From Cardinium hertigii_C (GTDB lineage: Bacteria > Bacteroidota > Bacteroidia > Cytophagales > Amoebophilaceae), in contig NZ_JBOZWW010000034.1 of NCBI RefSeq assembly GCF_050864855.1, positions 1 to 5,395 on the forward strand: a stretch of DNA of 5,395 nucleotides, given 5' to 3'. Under the pieces are notes generated by a model that saw only the letters and a list, made by a program, of their open reading frames with translations, ran no database searches and had not been told where the DNA came from. Of the stretch, positions 1-5,172 are shown one piece after another (positions within the stretch are counted from its first letter, which is position 1; each line of letters starts with the position of its first letter). The translations under genes and the position numbers were made by a program.

Positions 1-186
1 GAATCTGTAAATAGCCAATTCCGTAGAGTTACTAAAAATAAAAGAGTATTTCCTAACGATATAGCTGTTTTTAAAACCTTATATTTAACTATTAACTACA
101 TGACCAAAAAGTGGACCATGCCTATTCATAATTGGAGTGAGGCTATAGCACATTTTTTAATTAAATTTGAAAAGAGAATTCAATAA
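1..186 (+). CDS. IS256-family transposase, C-terminal 61 residues
   Basis: The frame is open from base 1 to a TAA at 184-186. The peptide starts ESVNSQFRRVTKNKRVFP and contains KKWTMPIHNW followed by a helical end. This is the characteristic C-terminus of IS256/mutator-class DDE transposases, which cut and rejoin the ends of their own element. The catalytic residues lie upstream, outside the window except possibly the last acidic residue near the ES pair, so activity cannot be judged. Unlike the copy at 993-1216, this one has no internal stop. It may belong to a still-functional element, but that depends on sequence to the left. Confidence 0.85.
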   Translation, partial: ESVNSQFRRVTKNKRVFPNDIAVFKTLYLTINYMTKKWTMPIHNWSEAIAHFLIKFEKRIQ

Positions 187-224
187 AACATAAAAATATT
201 TTACACACTTAATTGGACAGAGCC
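181..224. repeat. Inverted repeat arm of IS256 right end (partner 993-1036)
   Basis: These 44 bases are the exact reverse complement of 993-1036. They include the IS terminal sequence and the transposase stop codon. With the slightly diverged inner part, the two arms form a ~224-bp inverted repeat around 225-992. Recombination between them could invert the enclosed segment. Confidence 0.9.
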
Positions 225-515
225 GATTAATAAAGGATTTTCAAAATTGGATGCCAACCGTTCAATAATATAACTTTTACTGGCTAATATATAAGTTTCT
301 GGATTATGATTTAAGACATAGGCAGCTGTAGTACAAGCCCGAAATACATCAATAATTACAACTATTCTAATTTTTTCCCGTTTCTTATGAAAAGTATCCC
401 ATTGATCTGGTTGTATTATATGTACTGTAGGAGAAGAACGATACGATTTAAAATATTTCTTAACATCAGAGAAACTACCTATTAACCATAGTATAATGAT
501 TATATAATACTTCAT
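225..515 (-). pseudogene. 2-phosphosulfolactate phosphatase (ComB)-like, 5' fragment truncated by IS
   Basis: Reading on minus from the ATG at 515-513, about 97 residues precede the IS boundary at 224. The open frame then runs a few codons into the IS and stops at 201. The core reads IRIVVIIDVFRACTTAAYVL and is followed by PLLIGS. This matches the N-terminal half of the ComB family (2-phosphosulfolactate phosphatase), whose signature is a VxxIDVxRAxTT strand-loop with an Mg2+-binding Asp. The family hydrolyses phosphosulfolactate in coenzyme M biosynthesis, but in bacteria its role is often unclear. The rest of the fold is absent, so the product should be inactive. The first ~35 residues (KYYIIIILWLIG, then a basic stretch) look unlike the family and may be an extension or unrelated sequence. 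The ATG lies 20 bp downstream of the Rpn-like stop at 535. Family assignment is moderately sure; the truncation is clear. Confidence 0.6.
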
Positions 516-534
516 GACCAAAGAGAAAGAGCCC

Positions 535-812
535 CTATATTCTATTAATATCTTGAATATCAGATTTAGATAAGCCAGTAAGGGCCATAATATCTTCTAG
601 TGTATAACCTTTTTTAAGCATAGATTCAGCTATTTCTTTGTTCCTTTCTTCTTTACCCTCTAGATTATCTTTTTCTTTGCTTTGTTTTTTAGATAGTTTA
701 AGTTCTTCTTGAAACTTTTTTGTATACAATCAAACTTTTTTTCAAATTGCTCTTTTAGTTCGAAACTAGGAATATATTTAATACTCTTACGCAATCTATC
801 CATAACTCTATA
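535..812 (-). pseudogene. Rpn/PD-(D/E)XK-type nuclease or transposase, C-terminal fragment with frameshift
   Basis: Two frames together encode the tail of an Rpn-like protein (recombination-promoting nuclease, often annotated PD-(D/E)XK family transposase). The first frame continues directly from the RadC remnant and reads IKYIPSFELKEQFEKKFD. At a run of six A on minus (716-721) the sense switches to the other frame: KKFQEELKLSKKQSKEKD, then a charged coiled coil. It ends with AESMLKKGYTLEDIMALTGL and a TAG at 535-537. The Lys/Glu-rich linker plus a terminal 'G-x-x-x-E-x-I-x-x-x-TGLS' helix pair is typical of the family tail. The nuclease domain is absent. One extra A in the run would rejoin the frames, so a one-base deletion is the simplest cause. 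Because it lacks the catalytic domain, the fragment is probably inert. Confidence 0.6.
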
Positions 813-992
813 ATCAGCGAAACTATAATAGCCATGGTATTGCCTTTCGGAAATAATTAAATGATCCATAACATGGATATCTAATATTCTACCTACTTGA
901 ATCATTCGATCTGTAGCATCCAGGTCATACTCAGAAGGTTCCATTTCACCAAAGGGCTGGTTGTGAACCATAATGATACTGGCTGCTTTCTT
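813..992 (-). pseudogene. radC: RadC (JAMM/MPN) C-terminal fragment
   Basis: From the IS boundary the minus strand reads KKAASIIMVHNQPFGEMEPS, then YDLDATDRMIQVGRILDIHV, then MDHLII and YYSFAD. This is the C-terminal half of the RadC JAB/MPN metalloprotein-like domain (family pattern AxxIIxxHNHPSG...DxxxTxxLxxxGxxLxIxxxDHxII...YSF). The N-terminal helix-hairpin-helix and first half of the domain are missing, removed by the IS256 right end at 993. The second His of the metal motif HxH is Gln here (CAG at 957-959), while the first His and the downstream Asp remain. The frame passes without a stop into the Rpn-like tail, making a chimera. The only in-frame start upstream is a TTG inside the IS. 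RadC identity is secure; function is very unlikely. Confidence 0.8.
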
Positions 993-1216
993 GGCTCTGT
1001 CCAATTAAGTGTGTAAAATATTTTTATGTTTTATTGCATTCTCTTTTCAAATTTAATTAAAAAATATGCTATAGCCTAACTCCAATTATGAATAGGCATG
1101 GTCCACTTTTTGGTCATGTAGTTAATAGTTAAATATAAGGTTTTAAAAACAGCTATATCGTTAGGAAATACGCTTTTATTTTTGGTAACTCTAGGGAATT
1201 GGCTATTTACAGATTA
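993..1216 (-). mobile_element. IS256-family element, right-end remnant (second, inverted copy)
   Basis: This is the reverse complement of 1-224, starting GGCTCTGTCCAATTAAGTG at 993. About six substitutions and no indels separate the copies. Similarity can be followed only to ~1216 because the first copy ends at the window edge. However, codons upstream of 1216 do not resemble the expected IS256 protein (a YTTNAIES-like run), so this copy is probably cut near there. The 30 bp at 1217-1245 are unassigned, and the IS6 end begins at 1246. Confidence 0.85.
1031..1216 (-). pseudogene. IS256-family transposase C-terminal remnant with nonsense codon
   Basis: It reads SVNSQFPRVTKNKSVFPNDI on minus and runs in parallel with the first copy to the TAA at 1031-1033. 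A TAG at 1076-1078 replaces the Glu codon (GAG) after HNWS in the first copy. A second stop at 1214-1216 sits where the catalytic-region Glu of ESVN would be. Together with the missing upstream body, these make it a dead fragment. It is the older or more decayed of the two copies. Confidence 0.85.
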
Positions 1217-1245
1217 TCGAGTAGATTCAGGGATTACGCTCTGAA

Positions 1246-1261
1246 GGCTCTGTCGCGTCTG
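1246..1261. repeat. Probable terminal inverted repeat of the IS6-type element
   Basis: GGCTCTGTCGCGTCTG lies 60 bp beyond the transposase stop and has the GG-x-x-CTGT start typical of IS6-family ends. Its partner on the other side is absent, so the exact boundary is inferred from family knowledge. Confidence 0.5.
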
Positions 1262-1306
1262 TGGTTGACTTTATACAGCTCTCCTTCTTGTCTTCAATTT
1301 TGGATA

Positions 1307-1984
1307 TTATGCGGCCATAAGTTTAGCAAAGTTGTCAAAAGTATATACTTGTTTTTTTGATCCGATTAATTGTCCTTTTTGAATTATTCTAATATTTTCT
1401 ATTCCTGTAATGGTAATGTTAGCGGCATGAAAACGCTTAAATCGCAAGATGGGTTTTATCCGTTTTTTTATAAAACTATGGTCTTGTTCGACTCTATTAT
1501 TCAAGTATTTATTTTGAAATATTTGAATTTTATGACTTTGATCTAATGCTGTATTTAAAGCATCAAGAGCAGGCTTATTACTACCGCTTTTATCAACTAC
1601 TACTTTGTATGGCCTATTATTCGCTTTGATAGCCTTATTAAAAAAAGAAAGCGCTGCAGATTTATCTCTACGCTCACTTAGAAAAAAATCAACCGTATCT
1701 CCATAACGATCTACTACTCTATATAAATAGATCCACTTACCATTTAGTTTGACCTAAGTTTCATCCATCCTCCAACTACTACTAATTGGGCCTTTCCTTT
1801 TTCTTACTTCTTGATCTATGAGCGGAACAAACTTAAGAACCCATCTTTGTAGCCTAGAGTGATCAATATTTGCGCCTCTCATATGCATCATTTCTTCCAG
1901 ATCTCTACAGCTTAATGAAAAACGGCATTTCATACAGACAAATAACAGAATCACTTCCGACAATGAACAAAATCCTTGACCCAT
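1307..1984 (-). pseudogene. IS6-family DDE transposase with one in-frame stop
   Basis: The frame runs from the ATG at 1984-1982 to the TAA at 1307-1309: 225 codons including one TAG at 1754-1756. It would be full-length for IS6 (~225-240 residues) but for missing N-terminal codons. Residues 19-50 carry the family's SxRDLEEMM...RG...DHS...RWV region. The catalytic triad is intact: Asp74 in WRMDET, Asp131 in VVVDKSGSN, and Glu166 in NNRVEQDH. The Asp-Glu spacing is 35, as in IS6. The stop falls directly after DET, where the family usually has Tyr, so TAT/TAC to TAG is the likely change. No other damage is visible, which suggests recent inactivation. Upstream of the ATG the frame continues only nine codons to a stop, within foreign sequence. 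Confidence 0.85.
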
Positions 1985-2024
1985 CCATAATTTTTTCCTG
2001 ATCAGCTAATTGGTCATTCATATG
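1985..2024 (-). pseudogene. Duplicated 3' tail of the holin-like gene
   Basis: Positions 1988-2024 match 3654-3690 at 34 of 37 bases with no gap. They encode HMNDQLADQEKI, compared with HMNDQAADQEKI at the end of the intact 119-residue gene. Weaker similarity continues two codons further (GAT conserved), after which the IS6 transposase begins. Homology starts at CATATG, only seven bases after the symporter stop. This is the remnant of a second copy of the holin-like gene, or of a duplication that involved the symporter. It also marks where the left end of the IS6 element was lost. Confidence 0.75.
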
Positions 2025-2031
2025 GCGCACA

Positions 2032-3555
2032 CTATTCTATATGAAGCTTTTTTTTAAACTTCCTAAATAGGCCAGTAAGCTCTACCAGTCGTTTCTGTTG
2101 CGCATTTAGACCAACCCACCCTTTACCAGTTGGTTGTGGCAACAGATAGTGTGCCGCTAGCATGGTTAAGATACTGGTTACGGAACTAGCTATAATAATA
2201 AATAGTAAAACATTACAGCCCAATTGTAGAGCAATCCAACAAAACAACATAAATGTTGTCATACCTATAAAAGCAGTAGAAGAAGTACTACGAAAACCAA
2301 AAAGAGCTAAAATAAAAAGGGTAGACAATGAACACTGAAAAAAACAAAAAATATAAATACCTCTTTTACTAAGAATACCACTATATCCAGTACACTCCAA
2401 TGGTCGATTATCATACCAAACTAATATCATCAGCAATAAACCGACTATTACTATCGTCCATTTAGACACTTGAATACGAAGCTTATCAGAAACAGGCTTT
2501 GCCCTTCGAATGCTTTCCATCAGATCATGGCCAACTACAACAGAACAAAGATGTAAATAAGAATCAGCGGTAGACATAGCCAAACCTAATACACAAATTA
2601 CAACCAATCCTTGTAAAAAAAACGGCATACCAGCTACTATATACTGCCAAATTTCCGTTATTGATAAAGTTGGATTTACTACAAAAATAAATAAACCAAT
2701 AAGCCATAAAAAAAAGATTATAAGGCAAGCAACCAAACTGCTGTAAAAAAACACTTTTTTGACTTGTAGGGGACTAGAACACATGTAAACCCTATGAAGA
2801 ACAGTAGGGTCATAAATACGAAGGGCACAATATGGAAAAAATAGAAAAAATTTCCATCGTGCAATATCACAATTAAATAAGCTGTTGAACGCCAATCTTT
2901 CTTTTTTATGTAAAAACGATAGAACTTCTAAAATAGATTGGCCTGTTTTTAAAAACATAAGCCTAGCAATAAGGGAAATAATAGAGATAAAAATTATACC
3001 CTGCAACATATCAGAATTGGTAACGGAACGAATACCCCCTAAAGCAGCATACAAAACAACTACTAGTGTTACCAATATACCAATGCATTTAGGATCAACT
3101 GAATCTATACAGATACTGATGATAAAGTATATTGAAGTGATTTGACAAAAAACCACTTCAATACAATAAAGTATACAAAATAGACCTGCAATAACCCTGG
3201 GGTATTGGCCATATACTTTACCTATCGTTTCTATAACAGAAAAATGCTTCATAAATGGAACCATACGAACCCAGAATAGAGCAATAAACTGTAAAATTAA
3301 AGGGATATAAAACAAGACAGGAATACTACTAAAGAAGTTAACTGTATTATGATGAACACCTACCCTATTTATCAGTAATGTGCTATCAAAAGTAGTAGCC
3401 AATACCGTAACCACTAATCTAAACGTAGAAACCTGTTGATTATCTACAGCATATGCACGGAATGTGGTTGGGTTTTTGCTCGTAAAACCTACCACTAGGG
3501 TCAATACTAAAAAAGCAGCTACCAATAGCAGAGGTATAGAAAACGGGAACATCAT
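2032..3555 (-). CDS. Sodium:solute symporter family (SSS) transporter
   Basis: This 507-residue integral membrane protein has about 12-13 hydrophobic helices. It is the usual length for the Na+:solute symporter family (PutP/SGLT type), which couples Na+ entry to uptake of a small metabolite across the inner membrane. Diagnostic parts are LGGIRSVTNSDMLQG at 172-186 (family YGGxxAVxxTDxxQ loop), DPTVLHRVYMCSSPLQVKK at 249-267, and LAMSTADS at 325-332. The Ser328-Thr329 pair of the last motif matches the Na2-site Ser-Thr of PutP helix 8. The first 25 residues form helix 1, and the C-terminal ~35 residues are basic and cytoplasmic. The substrate cannot be read from the sequence. Two adjacent ATGs (3555, 3552) begin the frame with no Shine-Dalgarno sequence. 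It lies 87 bp downstream of the holin-like gene behind a palindrome-rich leader and appears intact. Pyruvate, proline, sugar or pantothenate transport are all possible. Confidence 0.88.
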   Translation of the reverse strand: MMFPFSIPLLLVAAFLVLTLVVGFTSKNPTTFRAYAVDNQQVSTFRLVVTVLATTFDSTLLINRVGVHHNTVNFFSSIPVLFYIPLILQFIALFWVRMVPFMKHFSVIETIGKVYGQYPRVIAGLFCILYCIEVVFCQITSIYFIISICIDSVDPKCIGILVTLVVVLYAALGGIRSVTNSDMLQGIIFISIISLIARLMFLKTGQSILEVLSFLHKKERLAFNSLFNCDIARWKFFLFFPYCALRIYDPTVLHRVYMCSSPLQVKKVFFYSSLVACLIIFFLWLIGLFIFVVNPTLSITEIWQYIVAGMPFFLQGLVVICVLGLAMSTADSYLHLCSVVVGHDLMESIRRAKPVSDKLRIQVSKWTIVIVGLLLMILVWYDNRPLECTGYSGILSKRGIYIFCFFQCSLSTLFILALFGFRSTSSTAFIGMTTFMLFCWIALQLGCNVLLFIIIASSVTSILTMLAAHYLLPQPTGKGWVGLNAQQKRLVELTGLFRKFKKKLHIE

Positions 3556-3586
3556 ACAATTTTAGTAAATTGTAATAGATTACAAT
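3556..3586 (-). promoter_or_regulatory. Overlapping palindromes abutting the symporter start
   Basis: Two perfect inverted repeats overlap directly upstream of the start codon. The first is ACAATTT-TAGT-AAATTGT at 3556-3573; the second is ATTGTAAT-AG-ATTACAAT at 3569-3586. Sharing bases, they would be mutually exclusive as hairpins. They could be a regulator operator or a leader structure controlling translation. No regulator gene is nearby. The sequence is AT-rich, so chance cannot be excluded. Confidence 0.35.
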
Positions 3587-3591
3587 CAATA

Positions 3592-3615
3592 GGGGATTAT
3601 CCAGGGGATTATCCA
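3592..3615. repeat. Perfect 12-bp tandem duplication upstream of the symporter
   Basis: GGGGATTATCCA occurs twice head to tail (3592-3603, 3604-3615). Its G4 and CC blocks stand out in an AT-rich region. It lies between the holin-like stop and the symporter start and could be a doubled protein-binding site or a slippage duplication. Confidence 0.6.
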
Positions 3616-3633
3616 AGCAAAATAAGAGCTATA

Positions 3634-3648
3634 GCCTATCGATTAGGC
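3634..3648 (-). terminator. Weak hairpin over the holin-like stop codon
   Basis: GCCTA-TCGAT-TAGGC can form a 5-bp stem spanning the TAA at 3643-3645. On minus it is followed by CTCTTATTTTG, a loose T-rich stretch. The stem is short, so it may attenuate but is unlikely to be a strong terminator. Confidence 0.2.
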
Positions 3649-4002
3649 ATCGGTAATTTTTTCTTGATCAGCTGCTTGGTCATTCATATGACTCCGGAAC
3701 ATAAGCAAGACAACTCCCACCATTAAAAAGCAAAAAAATGCCACCATTAAGAAACCTAAATAGGTACTAGAGAGGATTTGATTCAACCAACAGGCCAGTC
3801 CAAGTAATAAGAAACGCAATCCTAAACCAAATAAAATAAAAGCTGTGGAAAAGATCAACAAGATCCAGCCTACTTTTTTGGCCTTTTTTTTGAGACCATG
3901 CTGGAACGTATAGATGCATACGGCTAATTTTTCTCTTACTAGTTCGACGATACAAGCCATTCCAAATAGCTTACTTACTATTTTTATAATTCTAAAAAAC
4001 AT
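3643..4002 (-). CDS. Small two-helix membrane protein, phage-holin-family-like
   Basis: The 119-residue product has an amphipathic N-terminal segment (1-40; VELVREKLAVCIYTF then a KKKAKK cluster) and two hydrophobic helices at roughly 44-72 and 80-102. It ends in a polar tail, RSHMNDQAADQEKI. This layout, with LGFLMVAFFCFLMVGVVLL in the second helix, resembles the 'phage holin superfamily III / YqjE-like' proteins common in Bacteroidota as chromosomal genes. Their function is unknown, and holin activity is not implied. It sits between the rhomboid and the symporter, 169 bp below the former, with all three in the same direction. The ATG at 4002 has AGCAGG directly against it, too close for a normal ribosome site. 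A second copy of its 3' end lies at 1988-2024. The gene is intact; the family call is moderate. Confidence 0.6.
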   Translation of the reverse strand: MFFRIIKIVSKLFGMACIVELVREKLAVCIYTFQHGLKKKAKKVGWILLIFSTAFILFGLGLRFLLLGLACWLNQILSSTYLGFLMVAFFCFLMVGVVLLMFRSHMNDQAADQEKITDA

Positions 4003-4171
4003 CCTGCTAAAGTGAGGTACACGTAAAAATTAACTTTGGTTAAATGGGATTTTCATGGTTATCGATCTGTTAAAGGGTTCAATCATATTTCACAAAACAT
4101 AACACATTACAAAGAAAAATTACTCCATAGGCAACCAGTAAAAATAACACAGGGTATAGGATATTGTATGG

Positions 4172-4903
4172 TTAGTTATTCTGCTGCTTGGTAACCTTAA
4201 CAGACATATAGGTCCTATGTACACTAGATGTACTAACAAAAGACCGGTTCATATCCATATCATTTTTACAAAGCTTCCCATAGACATATCCAACCAGCGC
4301 ACCACCCAACTGGGCTAAATAAACACCTCCATATTGCGTGCGAACATGGAAAAGCGCAATCAACAGCAAAGCAAATGCAATATATCTTAAGGGCAACGAG
4401 AAAAAGAAGCAATACAACCTTACATTAGGCATGCATACACAAACAGCAACCATAATAGCATAAATGGCGGCCGAAGGACCAGTAAGATCAGTAACGATGC
4501 CCTTAAAAGGGGGCGCAAAGTGATATACTATACCAAACACAACCGCACCTACTAGTTGTCCCAAGCCATAAAGGCGGAACATATGTTTTGAACGTGTAAT
4601 GGCTGGTATTCTTTGCCCAAACATATACAATATAAAAATATCCCAAAACAAATCTATAAAACCCTTATGGATAAAAGAGTAGGTAATAATGGTCCATGGT
4701 CGCTGTAGCAACAATGGATAAAAAGAAGGAAAGGTTAATTGGCTATAAAGCCAAGAAAAATAATCTTTACAACCACAGATATAACACGCAGTATCAAACA
4801 AAAAAAGAAATAGAAAACTTAAAATATGTATTAAAATAAGTTGGCGCAATCCATTCTTAGACGCCTTAAATTGATTGCGAAGATACGCGTAAACCATATG
4901 CAT
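4172..4903 (-). CDS. Rhomboid-family membrane protein, probably catalytically dead
   Basis: The 243-residue protein (counting from the ATG at 4903) has about six hydrophobic helices. Its rhomboid order is: PWTIITYSFIHKGFIDLFWD at 69-88, YMFG at 93-96, LYGLGQLVGAVVFG at 111-124, TGPSAAIYAIM at 141-151, and LAQLGGALVGYVYG at 196-209. It resembles the second of the paired rhomboids of Bacteroidota. Active rhomboids use a TM4 Ser and a TM6 His, with TM2 His and Asn holding the oxyanion. Here the Ser (144) remains in GPSA, but the TM6 His in 'AHLGG' is Gln198 (CAG at 4310-4312). The TM2 pair in 'HLLFN' is Asp84 and Asp88, while the outer TM2 His79 is kept. Cleavage is therefore unlikely, and an adaptor or chaperone role is possible. 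A GTG at 4909 and an ATG at 4897 are alternative starts; none has a Shine-Dalgarno sequence. The last ~35 residues are a polar, Ser/Thr-rich tail. Confidence 0.85.
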   Translation of the reverse strand: MHMVYAYLRNQFKASKNGLRQLILIHILSFLFLFLFDTACYICGCKDYFSWLYSQLTFPSFYPLLLQRPWTIITYSFIHKGFIDLFWDIFILYMFGQRIPAITRSKHMFRLYGLGQLVGAVVFGIVYHFAPPFKGIVTDLTGPSAAIYAIMVAVCVCMPNVRLYCFFFSLPLRYIAFALLLIALFHVRTQYGGVYLAQLGGALVGYVYGKLCKNDMDMNRSFVSTSSVHRTYMSVKVTKQQNN

Positions 4904-5171
4904 AATCACTACAAATTAACAAAAATTGCCAGCACCAAAAGACTATTTTAATACACGCTATCTACATACTATTTACCACGTCTACTTGGGCTTTTTTATA
5001 TTTAGGTTTAGTATACAAAATAATACGATGCTAAGGCTTAGAATACATTTTAGCTAACGTGCTGAATTTACAAAAATTTTGTATACTCTAGCTATTATCC
5101 TTACGCCTAAGAGATAAATGGTGCTTCAAAAAGGATTGCCTTGCGATGTAAAATATGGCATACCTTTCCTA
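4904..5171. other. Gene-free AT-rich region upstream of the rhomboid gene
   Basis: No ORF with recognisable protein content is present on either strand. The only structures seen are a perfect 12-bp inverted repeat (AGTATACAAAAT at 5010-5021, ATTTTGTATACT at 5076-5087, 54 bp apart), a 15-bp palindrome at 5069-5083 overlapping its right arm, and a small palindrome CTAAGGCTTAG at 5031-5041. The rhomboid promoter must lie here if the gene is transcribed on its own. I could not identify a convincing Bacteroidota TTTG/TAnnTTTG pair. Confidence 0.5.
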
Positions 5172-5172
5172 G

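Larger units (their letters stand above)
1..224 (+). mobile_element. IS256-family element, right-hand end (partial)
   Basis: This is the last 224 bp of an IS256-type (mutator) element that enters from the left edge. It contains the transposase C-terminus, a short AT-rich tail, and an end sequence finishing ACACTTAATTGGACAGAGCC at 224. The end is placed there because the same 224 bp recur in inverted orientation at 993-1216, and the two copies diverge abruptly outside 224 and 993. The copies differ at about six positions plus the outermost base, with no indels, and the terminal 44 bp are identical. The left end lies outside the window. The element interrupts the 3' half of a ComB-like gene reading toward it. 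Confidence 0.85.
1246..1984 (-). mobile_element. IS6-family (IS26-like) element, left end missing
   Basis: The element covers a nearly full transposase frame on minus plus 60 bp of downstream sequence ending in GGCTCTGTCGCGTCTG (plus-strand reading from 1246). That resembles IS6-family ends, which typically begin GGxxCTGTTGC. No matching inverted end exists upstream of the transposase. Instead, sequence copied from the 3' end of the holin-like gene begins at about 1985-1988. The element is therefore truncated at its left side and should not be mobile on its own. IS6 elements move by replicative cointegration and often leave deletions beside them, which fits the damage seen here. Confidence 0.75.

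Noticed and set aside
660..715. Lys-rich end of the RadC-frame ORF (KNLNYLKNKAKKK)
   Set aside because: It is the wrong frame after the A-run shift; the family-like tail continues in the other frame.
1..1216. Composite transposon with IS256 ends
   Set aside because: The cargo is only broken gene fragments, neither left end is present here, and the bases flanking the two ends (GATTAATA and GCTTTCTT) do not match as a target duplication.
2885..3145. Plus-strand open frame of 86 codons
   Set aside because: It is antisense to the clear symporter coding sequence and has no recognisable protein features.
3767..3955. Minus-strand open frame overlapping the holin-like gene
   Set aside because: It lies in another frame of an intact gene and shows no family features.
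3643..4002. Prophage lysis gene
   Set aside because: The holin-like family is common as a chromosomal gene in Bacteroidota, and no endolysin or phage genes are nearby.
4010..4171. Bacteroidota-type promoter for the holin-like gene (TATGTTTTG near 4090)
   Set aside because: The -7-like element lacks a TTTG at the expected ~19-21 bp upstream distance, so it is not supported over AT-rich background.
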